From: Flavobacterium frigoris
GTDB lineage: Bacteria > Bacteroidota > Bacteroidia > Flavobacteriales > Flavobacteriaceae
DNA length: 64,000 bases
Assembly (NCBI RefSeq): GCF_900111075.1
Contig: NZ_FOFZ01000006.1
Span: 124,001 to 188,000 of the forward strand
Reading direction: 5' to 3'
Of this stretch, positions 26,525 through 35,679 are shown piece by piece. The notes beneath the pieces were generated by a model. That model was not told the origin of the DNA, made no database searches, and saw nothing but the letters and a program-made list of their open reading frames with translations. The translations under genes and the position numbers were made by a program. Position 1 is the first letter of the stretch. Every line of letters starts with the position of its first letter.

Positions 26525-27481
26525 TTATTCTGGTTTGCGTTTCTTGTTCTTAAAATTGTTTTTTTTAAGCTCACTCCCTTTAGTATCAAAACGGGTTATG
26601 CTATCCTGACCTACAACATTTACGTAGGATAGTGGCTTTGCAACTTCAGGCTTTTTTTGTGTTTGTGCGCCATTTTGCCAAGCATCCGATTTGATTAGTT
26701 GATTATTTTCGCTTTCATCATTGATGTAGCATTCAAATTTATCACCTTGTCGCTTATATAATGATTTTTTTTTGTGAGGACCTACCCAAGGAGAATCGGT
26801 TTTAAAATTAGTTGACCAGGTTTGGCAACACAAATAGCTTCCACAAGGACCGATATCGCCAATTCGATTTGCTTCTTCACGTAACCCAATTTGACACATC
26901 TCTATCCGCACATGAAAGGCTTCGAAAAGGCATTTAATTAACTCCCGATAATCCACACGTCCTTCGGCAGTGTAATAAAATGTGGCTTTAGCTTTATCAC
27001 CCTGATAATCTACATCGGTTAGTTTCATTGATAAACCGAGCTCTGTGGCTATCACGCGTGCTTTACGCATCGTATCAAATTCCATCTCTTTGGCACGTTT
27101 CCATTTAGTTGCATCATAGGGAGTAGCTTTCCGTTGAATTTTTTTAAAGATATCTTCCTTATTCACATTTTTTTTCTTGAGCTGCAAGCTTACCAGTTCA
27201 CCAGTTAAGGAAACATGCCCAACATCATAACCACCCTTATTGCCATCAACTACAACTAATTCTCCATTTTTTAAATCTATGTCTTGATGGTTAAGATAAA
27301 ATTCCTTTCGGGATCCTTTGAATTTTATCTCAATAATAGTGTAAACTTTATCATCAAGTGGTACAACAATATCCGATAGCCAGTCATATACATCGGATTG
27401 GCTGTGACCATAAGAATAGTATGAATCGCTAGTTTTGATTCCACTTAGAACAGAAGGACCTTCTGTTGAATAATTTTTCAT
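26525..27481 (-). CDS. RicT/PSP1-like protein lacking the usual cysteine clusters
   Basis: A 318-residue PSP1 C-terminal-domain protein, related to RicT (YaaT), part of the Fe-S RicAFT complex that affects RNA maturation in Firmicutes. The PSP1 core (about 30-220) is present up to GPCGSYLCC at 211-219. As I know the family, flavobacterial RicT starts with a Cys-rich segment and has a second cluster of the type CGRLKCCLNYE after the first. Both are missing: the chain jumps from STNF (223-226) to a short charged segment and the usual lysine-rich tail. Probably a diverged second copy. Confidence 0.72.
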   Translation of the reverse strand: MKNYSTEGPSVLSGIKTSDSYYSYGHSQSDVYDWLSDIVVPLDDKVYTIIEIKFKGSRKEFYLNHQDIDLKNGELVVVDGNKGGYDVGHVSLTGELVSLQLKKKNVNKEDIFKKIQRKATPYDATKWKRAKEMEFDTMRKARVIATELGLSMKLTDVDYQGDKAKATFYYTAEGRVDYRELIKCLFEAFHVRIEMCQIGLREEANRIGDIGPCGSYLCCQTWSTNFKTDSPWVGPHKKKSLYKRQGDKFECYINDESENNQLIKSDAWQNGAQTQKKPEVAKPLSYVNVVGQDSITRFDTKGSELKKNNFKNKKRKPE

Positions 27482-27554
27482 ATTGACTTATATATTAATT
27501 TCCTCTCGAGCGCGTTTGAAAGTTTGAAATTTCAGTTTAATAAAAGAAAGATAA

Positions 27555-27887
27555 TCAAAATTCGTCTTCATCAATCCCTAGAAGCATATTGTAAACTTCT
27601 TGTAATTCCAATAACGTTTTTTTATTCCCCATTTTTTTGGCAATCTCAATTCCTCTTTTATAAGTTTCAGCTGCTTTGTCTACTTCATTCAGCGACTCAT
27701 ATAATTTCCCCAATTGATAATAACTCGCTACATAATTTTCATCATCATTTATCAATTTCAAAAAGCAATTTACAGCGGTATCATTTTCTTTAACCAAAAC
27801 ATATTCTAATGCCAATGCGTATTTCAGAAAAGAGTCGTTGCTATCTTCCTTTAAAAATTCCTGTAATTGTTCAATTCTATTATTCAT
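27555..27887 (-). CDS. Small tetratricopeptide-repeat protein
   Basis: 110 residues from ATG 27887. At least two TPR units are visible: FLKYALALEYVLVKENDTAV and ASYYQLGKLYESLNEVDKAA followed by YKRGIEIAKKMG. It probably serves as a protein-binding adaptor. It lies 73 bases upstream of the RicT-like gene on the same strand. Confidence 0.8.
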   Translation of the reverse strand: MNNRIEQLQEFLKEDSNDSFLKYALALEYVLVKENDTAVNCFLKLINDDENYVASYYQLGKLYESLNEVDKAAETYKRGIEIAKKMGNKKTLLELQEVYNMLLGIDEDEF

Positions 27888-28073
27888 TATTTTTTTTTTT
27901 GGTGAAAGTAGTAACCACAATAAAAAATCTTTTGCAAAATAATTCCAAGCCCAGTTGATGAATACAATTTGCTTATTTATTAGATTCCAAATAACATTTA
28001 ATCTTTAAAAATGCCAAACGATAAATCGGTAATTATCGCGTTAAAATTAGAAGCTAATTTTTTTCTTTGTTGA

Positions 28074-28484
28074 TTAACAATACTCCTCATAAGCGGCCTT
28101 TAGGTTTTCGGCAATCATCGCTCCCGACTTTCCTTCAATATGGTGGCGTTCTACAAAATGGACTAATTCTCCGTCTTTGAATAGGCCTACACAAGGTGAT
28201 GAAGGAGGAAATGGGAAAAAATGTTTGCGTGCTTCTGCAGTGGCTTCAGTATCGAAACCTGCAAATACAGTTGTGATTCGGTCAGGGCGCTTGCTTGCGT
28301 CCAACGAAAGTTTTACTCCCGGTCGTGCGGCACCAGCAGCACATCCACAAACTGAATTGACAACTACTAAAACGGTACCTTTTGAATTAATGGCAGCATC
28401 TACTTGCTCAGCGTTGCGCAGGTCTTCAAAACCAGCAGATGTAAGTTCTTCCTTCATTGGTATTACTAATTGTTCTGGATACAT
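28074..28484 (-). CDS. BrxA/BrxB-family bacilliredoxin
   Basis: 136 residues with the bacilliredoxin (YphP/YqiW) CGC active-site motif at Cys46-Gly-Cys48 and the following AAGAARPG stretch; FFPFPPSSPCVGLFKDGELV near 90-108 is also family typical. The family removes bacillithiol from oxidised protein thiols. It follows lipA by about 115 bases on the same strand, so it could be the last gene of the Fe-S operon. Confidence 0.88.
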   Translation of the reverse strand: MYPEQLVIPMKEELTSAGFEDLRNAEQVDAAINSKGTVLVVVNSVCGCAAGAARPGVKLSLDASKRPDRITTVFAGFDTEATAEARKHFFPFPPSSPCVGLFKDGELVHFVERHHIEGKSGAMIAENLKAAYEEYC

Positions 28485-28598
28485 AGTGTGATATTTAAAA
28501 TAAAATTCAAGGTTTTAAAGAGAACCCTAATAAACTCTGTGATTTTTTTAATTTAAAATAGGAATCATTCGAATGAATAATCAATTTAAAAACATTGG

Positions 28599-29477
28599 TT
28601 AAAAAATATGCTTTTCAGCATGATAGGAAGAACGAATCATAGGGCCACTTTCCACATAACGAAACCCTTTTTCGAGACCTATTACCTTATATTTAGCAAA
28701 TACTTCAGGATGAATAAATTCTACAACCGGCAAATGTTTTGGTGAAGGTTGCAAGTACTGCCCCATTGTTAATACATCGCAGCCTACTGCACGTAAATCA
28801 TCCATTGTTTCATAAATCTCCTGTTCGGTTTCTCCTAATCCAAGCATAATTCCTGATTTAGTTTTCATTCCGGCCTCTTTCAGTCGTTGTAATACCTCGA
28901 GGCTTCGATCATATTTTGCCTGCACACGAACCTGTTTTGTTAACCTGCGAACCGTTTCTGTATTATGAGAAACGATGTCGGGATGTGCATCTATAATACG
29001 TTGAAGGTTTTCCCAACTGCCCATAAAATCTGGGATAAGCGTTTCAAATTTTGTTTCAGGACTCACTCTGCGAATCGCATTAATCGTTTCTACCCAAATA
29101 ATGGAGCCGCCATCTTTTAAATCATCACGGTTAACCGAGGTAATTACGCAATGTTTCACATTCATTAGTCGCACGGATTCTGCTACACGCTCCGGTTCTT
29201 TTAAATCAACCGGCAACGGACGACCGGTAGCCACATTACAAAATCCGCAGGAACGGGTGCATATATTTCCTAGAATCATATAGGTGGCGGTACCTGCTCC
29301 CCAACATTCACCCATATTAGGACAACTGCCGCTTTCGCAAATGGTATGTAATTTATGAGTAGATACGATTTCTCGAACCTTTTTATATTCTTCGCCCATT
29401 GGCAGTTTCACTCTCAGCCAATCTGGTTTGGTTTTATACCTTGGCTCTTCTACTATTTTAATATCGTTATGTAACAT
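28599..29477 (-). CDS. lipA: Lipoyl synthase
   Basis: 292 residues, normal length. The auxiliary 4Fe-4S cluster motif is Cys47, Cys52, Cys58 ([12 protein letters not shown]); the radical-SAM motif is Cys73, Cys77, Cys80 (CTRSCGFC). The C-terminal Ser of [11 protein letters not shown] is the fourth ligand of the auxiliary cluster. It inserts two sulfur atoms into octanoyl chains on E2 and GcvH proteins, consuming the auxiliary cluster. It follows an Nfu gene; Nfu proteins rebuild this cluster in other organisms. Confidence 0.95.
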   Translation of the reverse strand: MLHNDIKIVEEPRYKTKPDWLRVKLPMGEEYKKVREIVSTHKLHTICESGSCPNMGECWGAGTATYMILGNICTRSCGFCNVATGRPLPVDLKEPERVAESVRLMNVKHCVITSVNRDDLKDGGSIIWVETINAIRRVSPETKFETLIPDFMGSWENLQRIIDAHPDIVSHNTETVRRLTKQVRVQAKYDRSLEVLQRLKEAGMKTKSGIMLGLGETEQEIYETMDDLRAVGCDVLTMGQYLQPSPKHLPVVEFIHPEVFAKYKVIGLEKGFRYVESGPMIRSSYHAEKHIF

Positions 29478-29664
29478 TTTTAAAAAAATTGGGAATTATT
29501 AAAATAAAAGCAACCCTTTTATTTTTGGTTCCGGTTAAACATTTGTTCTATCCTAGACTAAAAAAAAGGGTAAAACGGTATAATATATTAGTTCATCATT
29601 TATATTGTTAAGTGATAATCGCGTAATTTATACTATATCTAATACTGTTGCCTTGGTATAGCTG

Positions 29665-30243
29665 TTATGCGGTTTCCGTAACTACATTTTTCACTTCGGG
29701 AAGCATTTCCCGCAGCATGTTTTGGACACCCATTTTCAAAGTAGTATTGGTCGAAGGACAGCCGTGACAAGAACCTTTGAGCATCACGGTTACTGTTCCG
29801 TTTTCGAAAGATTTAAAATTAATGGCGCCACCATCTCCTTCAACGGCTGGCCGAATATATTCATCAAGAATTGAAATTATTTTTTGTTCAATATCCCCAG
29901 AAATGTTTACCGGTACTTCTGATTTTTCTTCAATTAATTCGCCATTGAGAAGAGGTTCTTTTAGGGCAAGCTTTGCTTTAATTAGCTCCTTAATTTCCGG
30001 TATTACCTCATACCATTCAAAGCTTTCGTCCTTGGTTACGGTAATAAAATTGGAAGTAATAAAAACGCCTTTTACATAAGGAAGTTCAAATATTTTTGTG
30101 GCAAGAGGAGAAATGGCTGCCTTTTCTTTTGTGCGGAATTCAATACTTTCTCCTTCCTCATCGATTAATAAAAAGGTCAGTACAAATTTCATTGTGACGG
30201 GATTAGGCGTCATTTCGGTATAAATGGAGATTGGTGCGTTCAT
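29665..30243 (-). CDS. Nfu-type iron-sulfur carrier (Nfu_N + NifU C-terminal domain)
   Basis: 192 residues. The N-terminal Nfu_N domain begins with ISIYTEMTPNPVTMKFVLT. The C-terminal NifU-like domain carries Cys159-x-x-Cys162 in GSCHGCPSTNTTLKMGVQ. Two chains share one 4Fe-4S cluster and hand it to targets. Placed between mrp and lipA in the same direction, it probably matures or repairs lipoyl synthase. Single Nfu_N domain; some Bacteroidota relatives are longer. Confidence 0.88.
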   Translation of the reverse strand: MNAPISIYTEMTPNPVTMKFVLTFLLIDEEGESIEFRTKEKAAISPLATKIFELPYVKGVFITSNFITVTKDESFEWYEVIPEIKELIKAKLALKEPLLNGELIEEKSEVPVNISGDIEQKIISILDEYIRPAVEGDGGAINFKSFENGTVTVMLKGSCHGCPSTNTTLKMGVQNMLREMLPEVKNVVTETA

Positions 30244-30300
30244 TTTTTTATATTTATTTAACCTTTTATCGAAAAAAGGATAGGTGTTATTTTAGTGATC

Positions 30301-31395
30301 TTACCATTTAACATCTGCCACTTGAGCTGGTGCTTTTGCATTTTGGATAGACACTTGTTGTGCCACTTTACGTGCCATTTCCATGTAGGCAATAGCTTGG
30401 GGTGTGTTTTCCTGCAGCACAGCGGGGCGACCTAGATCACCAGATTCACAAATATTTTGTACTAATGGTATTTCTCCCAACAACGGAACTTCTAATTCTT
30501 CGGCAAGTTTTTTTGCTCCGTCTTTACCAAAAATATAATAGCGTTTCTCCGGCTCGTCGGGCGGACTGAAATAGGCCATATTTTCTACAATACCTAAAAC
30601 GGGTACATTTATCGACGGTAATTGAAACATTCCAACTCCTTTTTTGGCATCAGCCAAAGCCACAAATTGAGGGGTGCTTACAATTACAACTCCGTTCAAA
30701 GGAACGGTACCAACCAGTGATAAATGAATGTCGCCAGTTCCGGGAGGTAAATCAATAATCATATAATCTAATTCCCCCCATTCTGCTTCCTGAAACAATT
30801 GGACAACCGCTTTTGATGCCATTGGTCCACGCCAGACTAGTGCTTGGGAAGTATCTACAAAAAACCCGATTGATAATAATTTGACACCAAAACTTTCTAC
30901 GGGAATCATTTTATTTACACCATTAATCGCTTTAATTTGTGGCTTTGCATCCATCACATCAAACATAATGGTTTGTGAAGGTCCATAAATATCAGCATCT
31001 ACCAAACCAACCGATGCACCTATTTTTACCAAAGCCAAAGCCAGATTTGAAGCCACGGTTGATTTCCCAACACCACCTTTACCAGATGCTACTCCTATAA
31101 TATTTTTAACATTTGGTAACAAAGGTCCACCGCTTTTTCGAGAGGAAACATCGGAAATCATTTTCACATTTACATTTGCTTCTTCATCTATAAAATGCAA
31201 AATCGAATTTACACAAGCCTTGTGAATCAATTCTTTCATTGGGCAGGCAGGCGTTGTAAGTACTACAGTAAAACTCACGTTTTTTCCCTCTACTTCTAAA
31301 TCCTTAATCATACCAAGGGTTACCAAATCCTTTTTTAAATCAGGATCTTCGACATTTTTTAAAGCTTCTAAAACTTGTTCTTTTGTAATATTCAT
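30301..31395 (-). CDS. mrp: Mrp/Nbp35-type P-loop ATPase (ApbC), Fe-S cluster carrier
   Basis: 364 residues. An N-terminal DUF59 domain (1-80, with DPDLKKDLVTLGMI and TTPACPM) is followed by the Mrp ATPase with the deviant Walker A GKGGVGKS at 105-112 and the DADIYGPS motif. The family loads and transfers 4Fe-4S clusters. The CxxC found in many Mrp proteins is not present in the ENMAYFSPPDEPEKRYYIFG region; as far as I recall this is usual in Bacteroidota. It lies 33 bases downstream of the WD40 gene. Confidence 0.9.
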   Translation of the reverse strand: MNITKEQVLEALKNVEDPDLKKDLVTLGMIKDLEVEGKNVSFTVVLTTPACPMKELIHKACVNSILHFIDEEANVNVKMISDVSSRKSGGPLLPNVKNIIGVASGKGGVGKSTVASNLALALVKIGASVGLVDADIYGPSQTIMFDVMDAKPQIKAINGVNKMIPVESFGVKLLSIGFFVDTSQALVWRGPMASKAVVQLFQEAEWGELDYMIIDLPPGTGDIHLSLVGTVPLNGVVIVSTPQFVALADAKKGVGMFQLPSINVPVLGIVENMAYFSPPDEPEKRYYIFGKDGAKKLAEELEVPLLGEIPLVQNICESGDLGRPAVLQENTPQAIAYMEMARKVAQQVSIQNAKAPAQVADVKW

Positions 31396-31428
31396 TTTGG
31401 CCTCCTTTTATTTCTTTAATTTTTTGTT

Positions 31429-32361
31429 CTAAAAACTATTTACTTCTCTTACCATAACCAATCTATCATCACCTACAGAAACCAAATAATTATTATAAGT
31501 ACTCCAAATCAATTTATTTACCGAGTGTGTATGAGTATCAAAATTTTCTTTGGTGATGCGTTTTAATAATTGAAACGTTTTTGCATCCCAAATTTTGATG
31601 GTTTTATCACGGCTGGCAGTGGCAAAAAGTGTAGCATCGGGACTAAATACGATATCGTAAATTGCCCAATTATGTGCAGGAATTGACTTTAGTAAATCAT
31701 AATTTCCTACTTGCCATATGTTTAAATGTGCATCTCTTCCTCCAGTCAAAAGAAATTTACCATCAGGGCTGTAACGCACAACATTTGATGCAAGTCCATG
31801 CCCAATAAAATCTTTTTTATAATCCAATGTATGCAGATCAAATACAAGAATATTACAATCCCCTAGTGCAACCGCTATTTCGGAAGTGGTATAATTAAAA
31901 TCAATGCTGCGTACTTTTTCCTTGGATAGTTTTTTCATTTTAATCAATGACAAAGTATCGAGTGAGCAAACGGCAAAATTACCATCGCCACCAGCTGTAT
32001 AAAAGCAATTGGTTTCTAAGGAATATTTGATATCAAAAATCGGTGCCGTATGATGTTGCAGCATTTTTATTTCTTCCTTTTTCTCTAAATCAAGGATGTG
32101 AACACTTCCGGTTGTTGTTCCCGCAAGCAATAATTTTTTTTCAGGAATATGACAAATAGCATAAACAGCAGCAGGTAAAGATGCTGAAAATTTTTCGGCT
32201 TGCAGAGTTTCTAAATTCCATAACGCGATAAACATATCGCTACCCGCTGTAAAAACAGTATGTTCAGATGTGCCTTTATCCATCGCATATACACAGCCGC
32301 TATGGCCAGTAAGTGTTGCGATATGTTTTATACCAATGTTTATTTTTTTTATTGTCTCCAT
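31429..32361 (-). CDS. Seven-bladed WD40-repeat protein in the Fe-S operon
   Basis: 310 residues forming seven WD40 blades and nothing else, with no signal peptide. Clear blade signatures include FTAGSDMFIALWNLETL, LLTGGRDAHLNIWQVG and FATASRDKTIKIWDAKTFQ. A pure WD40 disc between mrp and the SUF genes resembles in plan the eukaryotic CIA factor Cia1, which docks Fe-S targets. That parallel is an inference from position and fold, not shown orthology. Transcription is probably shared with mrp (33-base gap). Confidence 0.85.
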   Translation of the reverse strand: METIKKINIGIKHIATLTGHSGCVYAMDKGTSEHTVFTAGSDMFIALWNLETLQAEKFSASLPAAVYAICHIPEKKLLLAGTTTGSVHILDLEKKEEIKMLQHHTAPIFDIKYSLETNCFYTAGGDGNFAVCSLDTLSLIKMKKLSKEKVRSIDFNYTTSEIAVALGDCNILVFDLHTLDYKKDFIGHGLASNVVRYSPDGKFLLTGGRDAHLNIWQVGNYDLLKSIPAHNWAIYDIVFSPDATLFATASRDKTIKIWDAKTFQLLKRITKENFDTHTHSVNKLIWSTYNNYLVSVGDDRLVMVREVNSF

Positions 32362-32706
32362 TTTATTTTAAAAAATTATGCCCACACTATTTTATTTGTA
32401 AAGCTGTAACCTAGTGGATTATTGAAATTCTAATTAATTATTTTTGTATCGGGCTACTTTTATTTCGTTATTTCGAAACTATAGCTACTTCTGACGGTTA
32501 TTATTGTGTTATAATCCCAGCATATTATAATTTTGGAATGATTATCAATAATTAGTTCCTCTCTCTCTTTTTTTATTTCTTTTAATACTATTCCATTTTT
32601 AATTCCTTTTATTACTAAATTCAGGAAGGAGATTATGGTTTTTTTGATTTTTGAGTAGCTATTCTATTCCTATTTAAAGAATATGGTATTTAATCGTTTT
32701 CCAAAT
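32362..32706. other. 345-base gap inside the Fe-S gene block
   Basis: No ORF or RNA gene that I can support. It separates the SUF part (32707-38452) from the WD40-mrp-nfu-lipA part, so a second promoter here is possible. No clear TAnnTTTG box with a -33 partner was found. Confidence 0.5.
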
Positions 32707-33222
32707 TTAAATTTGTTTGGGCTGCTTGTATAACGGCACCATAGAACAAGCTTCGCCATACATAACACTTTTTGCAATTGGTCGTAAAAGCCTAGTGATT
32801 TCGACATAAGCCGCTTTAGGAACTGGCAGATGGCCACAACCCTTGATCACGATGCGAGCATCTTTATATTCATCGAAATTTAGTTTGTTAAGGATGTCAT
32901 TATACAAAATGGTTTCCAGTGTTTCTAAATCGCCAAACACTACCTTTTTTACGTAAGGCTCTAATTGAATTGCTAACAACATATAAGCCCAAGTTGGAAC
33001 AACAGCATCGGCAGAGCAAATAAGGGCAACATACTTATCTGTGTATTTGCTCCAATCTTCATTCTTAACAAATTCCCTAAAGTCTTTTTCTTTCAATATT
33101 AAACCTTGAAATAAATGCTCTTTTATATCCAATACTGCACGATTACCTTGAGGGCAAAACGTTTCGAGGTCAATGGTGATGATGCCACTTAATGCTACTT
33201 TATTAATTATTTCTTTTTCCAT
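32707..33222 (-). CDS. DUF2480-family protein of the SUF operon
   Basis: 171 residues, a Bacteroidota-restricted family that I know as a regular SUF operon member next to the DUF59 gene. It has conserved Cys in KGCGHLPVPKAAYVEI and GEACSMVPLYK near the C-terminus, possible cluster or metal ligands. Function unknown. The ATG lies immediately after the sufT stop, a one-base gap. Confidence 0.85.
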   Translation of the reverse strand: MEKEIINKVALSGIITIDLETFCPQGNRAVLDIKEHLFQGLILKEKDFREFVKNEDWSKYTDKYVALICSADAVVPTWAYMLLAIQLEPYVKKVVFGDLETLETILYNDILNKLNFDEYKDARIVIKGCGHLPVPKAAYVEITRLLRPIAKSVMYGEACSMVPLYKQPKQI

Positions 33223-33223
33223 T

Positions 33224-33553
33224 TTACATAAATCCTAATTCGAGTTCTGCCTCTTCGTTCATCATTTCTTTTTCCCAAGGCGGGCTATAAGTCATTGTTA
33301 TTTTTGCTGATTTAATTCCCTCTATTTCACGTAATTTTTGTTCTGTTTCAGGGGGCAAGGTTTCAGCTACAGGACAGGATGGTGATGTTAAAGTCATTAG
33401 AATAGTAAGATTGTTCTCTATATCAATATTGAGTTCGTAAATCAATCCTAACTCCCAAATATCAACTGGAATTTCCGGGTCGTAACAAGTTTTAAGGGTA
33501 TTGATAGCCTTTTGCGCAAGCTCCATATTTTGTGTAATAATTTCTGCTGCCAT
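33224..33553 (-). CDS. sufT: SufT-like DUF59 (MIP18/PaaD) protein
   Basis: 109 residues of a lone DUF59 domain: CYDPEIPVDIWELGLIYEL near 23-41 with the conserved DPE, then the conserved Cys in LTSPSCPVAETLP, and YSPPWEKEMM. SufT helps Fe-S protein maturation under high demand; the eukaryotic relative is Cia2. Five bases after sufD. Confidence 0.88.
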   Translation of the reverse strand: MAAEIITQNMELAQKAINTLKTCYDPEIPVDIWELGLIYELNIDIENNLTILMTLTSPSCPVAETLPPETEQKLREIEGIKSAKITMTYSPPWEKEMMNEEAELELGFM

Positions 33554-33558
33554 ATCTT

Positions 33559-34860
33559 TTATTCAAATGTTTTAGCAATCTTTCCTTCAATATAGTCACA
33601 CAAAGCCTCAATTTTTACAGTGTTCACAACTTCCGAAGCGAAGGCGTGCATCAATAATTTTTTAGCATTTGTTAGACCTATTCCACGAGCCTGTAGGTAA
33701 AATATTTTTTCTTGATCTAATTTTCCGGTGGATGTCCCGTGCGAACATTTTACATCATCGGCATAAATTTCTAATTGCGGTTTTGTATTGATTGTTCCGT
33801 CTTCGCTTAGTAAAATATTTTTGTTGGATTGAAATGCATTTGTTTTTTGAGCATCTTTTCTAACAAATATTTTTCCATTAAAAGTAGCGGTTGACTTTCC
33901 GTCAATAATACCTTTGTAAAGCTCGTTGCTGTTGCAGTTTGGCTTGCGGTGATCTACGACAGTATGATTATCAACTACTTGATTTCCTGCAGTTATATAC
34001 AATCCGTTCAAATGCGATTCGATATGTTCATCATCTAACACTAAAGTTAAATTATTGCGAACTAATGCGCCACTCAAGGTAAAAGTATGGGTAGAAAATA
34101 CGCTTTGTTTCTTTTGAATTACTTGTGTGGTATTCATTAAATAACCCAACTCATTTTCATCCTGAATTTTATAATGATCAAGAATAGCGTGCTTATCGAC
34201 TACAATTTCTGTTACTGCATTACTGAATGTTTTGGCTTTAGAATCAACCGTTTCAAACGATTCAATAATTTTTGCTTGCGCATTTTCATCCACAACGATT
34301 AAATTACGTGGATGAATAATGGTACTTTTGGATGCTGTTGAAATGTGAATGACGTGTATCGGTTTTTCAATTATCACATTTTTTGCAATATGAATAAACA
34401 CGCCATCTTTAGTCATTGCGGTATTTAACGCTATGAATGGATCCGTTTTAATATCTGCATATTGCGCATAATGTTTTTCAAAAAGAGCAGAATTGCTAGT
34501 TGCCGCATTTACTAAACTGCAAATCGTTACCCCTTTTGGAAGATTTTCTAAATTGGATAATCCTTCCACAAAAATGCCGTTTTCGATAATTACATTATAA
34601 GCCTCTTTTAAAAATTTCAGCGGCTCAATTTGCTCATCGGTACAGTTTTTATTGGTCGAGAAATCAAATTCCCCTTTTAATATTGAACTGATAGGAGTAT
34701 ATTTATATTCTTCGTGATTTCTGGTTGGAATACCTTGTTTGTAAAAGCTTTCCATAGCCTGATCACGAAGTTGTGTATTGCCGAATAAAAATAATTTTGA
34801 TGTCTCAAATTCAAAAATCAATTTTCCTTTTATCGTACTGGTTTTAATTGCTGTTTCCAT
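33559..34860 (-). CDS. sufD: SufD, Fe-S cluster scaffold subunit
   Basis: 433 residues with the beta-helical SufBD core. HNHTVVDHRKPNCNSNELYKG-like wording is seen near 300-315, and CSHGTSTGKLDQEKIFYLQARG near 375-395 carries the Cys-His characteristic of SufD. It forms the SufBC2D scaffold for cluster assembly. The N-terminal region starts METAIKTSTI and aligns in plan with other SufD proteins. Twelve bases downstream of sufC. Confidence 0.92.
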   Translation of the reverse strand: METAIKTSTIKGKLIFEFETSKLFLFGNTQLRDQAMESFYKQGIPTRNHEEYKYTPISSILKGEFDFSTNKNCTDEQIEPLKFLKEAYNVIIENGIFVEGLSNLENLPKGVTICSLVNAATSNSALFEKHYAQYADIKTDPFIALNTAMTKDGVFIHIAKNVIIEKPIHVIHISTASKSTIIHPRNLIVVDENAQAKIIESFETVDSKAKTFSNAVTEIVVDKHAILDHYKIQDENELGYLMNTTQVIQKKQSVFSTHTFTLSGALVRNNLTLVLDDEHIESHLNGLYITAGNQVVDNHTVVDHRKPNCNSNELYKGIIDGKSTATFNGKIFVRKDAQKTNAFQSNKNILLSEDGTINTKPQLEIYADDVKCSHGTSTGKLDQEKIFYLQARGIGLTNAKKLLMHAFASEVVNTVKIEALCDYIEGKIAKTFE

Positions 34861-34871
34861 TTTGTACTAAA

Positions 34872-35630
34872 TTAAGCTTCTACTTCTTCTACTTCTTTAA
34901 TAAAATCGTATCCTTTTTCTTCTAGTTCTAAAGCCAATTCTTTTGGCCCTGTTTTCACAATTTTTCCATTGTATAAAACGTGAACAACATCGGGGATAAT
35001 ATAATCCAACAACCTTTGATAATGCGTGATAACAATGGTTGCGTTATCTTTCGATTTTAATTTATTCACGCCGTTAGCAACAATTCGTAAGGCATCAATA
35101 TCAAGTCCACTATCGGTTTCATCAAGTATGGAAAGTTTTGGCTCCAGCATCGCCATCTGAAATATTTCATTTCGTTTTTTTTCACCACCGCTAAAACCTT
35201 CGTTTATAGAGCGACTGATAAGTGCTTTATCTATCTCAACCAACTTTTGCTTTTCTTTCATCAGAGTTAAAAACTCTTTTGCTGCCAGAGGTTCCAAACC
35301 TTTATAAGCGCGAATTTCGCCAATAGCTGTTTTTAAAAAATTAATATTGCTTACCCCCGGAATTTCAATGGGATATTGAAACGCAAGAAATATGCCTTCT
35401 CTAGCTCTATCTTCGGCTTCTAGTTCTAATAAATTTATACCGTTATAGATTATTTCACCTTCTGTAACTTCGTATTCGGAACGCCCTGCAAGTACTGCAG
35501 ATAAAGTGCTTTTTCCAGAACCGTTAGGGCCCATAATAGCATGTACTTCTCCCGCTTTTATTTCTAGATTAATTCCTCTTAATATTTCTTTCCCGTCAAT
35601 TGACGCGTGTAGATTTTTTATTGATAGCAT
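34872..35630 (-). CDS. sufC: SufC, Fe-S assembly ATPase
   Basis: 252 residues of an ABC-type ATPase. Walker A GPNGSGKST is at 34-42, the signature FSGGEKKRNEIFQMAMLEPK follows, and Walker B LSILDETDSGLDIDAL is typical of SufC. It drives conformational change of the SufBC2D complex. Confidence 0.95.
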   Translation of the reverse strand: MLSIKNLHASIDGKEILRGINLEIKAGEVHAIMGPNGSGKSTLSAVLAGRSEYEVTEGEIIYNGINLLELEAEDRAREGIFLAFQYPIEIPGVSNINFLKTAIGEIRAYKGLEPLAAKEFLTLMKEKQKLVEIDKALISRSINEGFSGGEKKRNEIFQMAMLEPKLSILDETDSGLDIDALRIVANGVNKLKSKDNATIVITHYQRLLDYIIPDVVHVLYNGKIVKTGPKELALELEEKGYDFIKEVEEVEA

Positions 35631-35679
35631 TTTTTTAAAATTTATGAGTTAAAATTTATAGGTTATAAAAGATCTCTCC

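Noticed and set aside
26429..26632. Small plus-strand ORF of 67 codons
   Set aside because: It overlaps the 3' end of the RicT-like gene on the other strand, has no family signature, and its codon pattern is that of a shadow.
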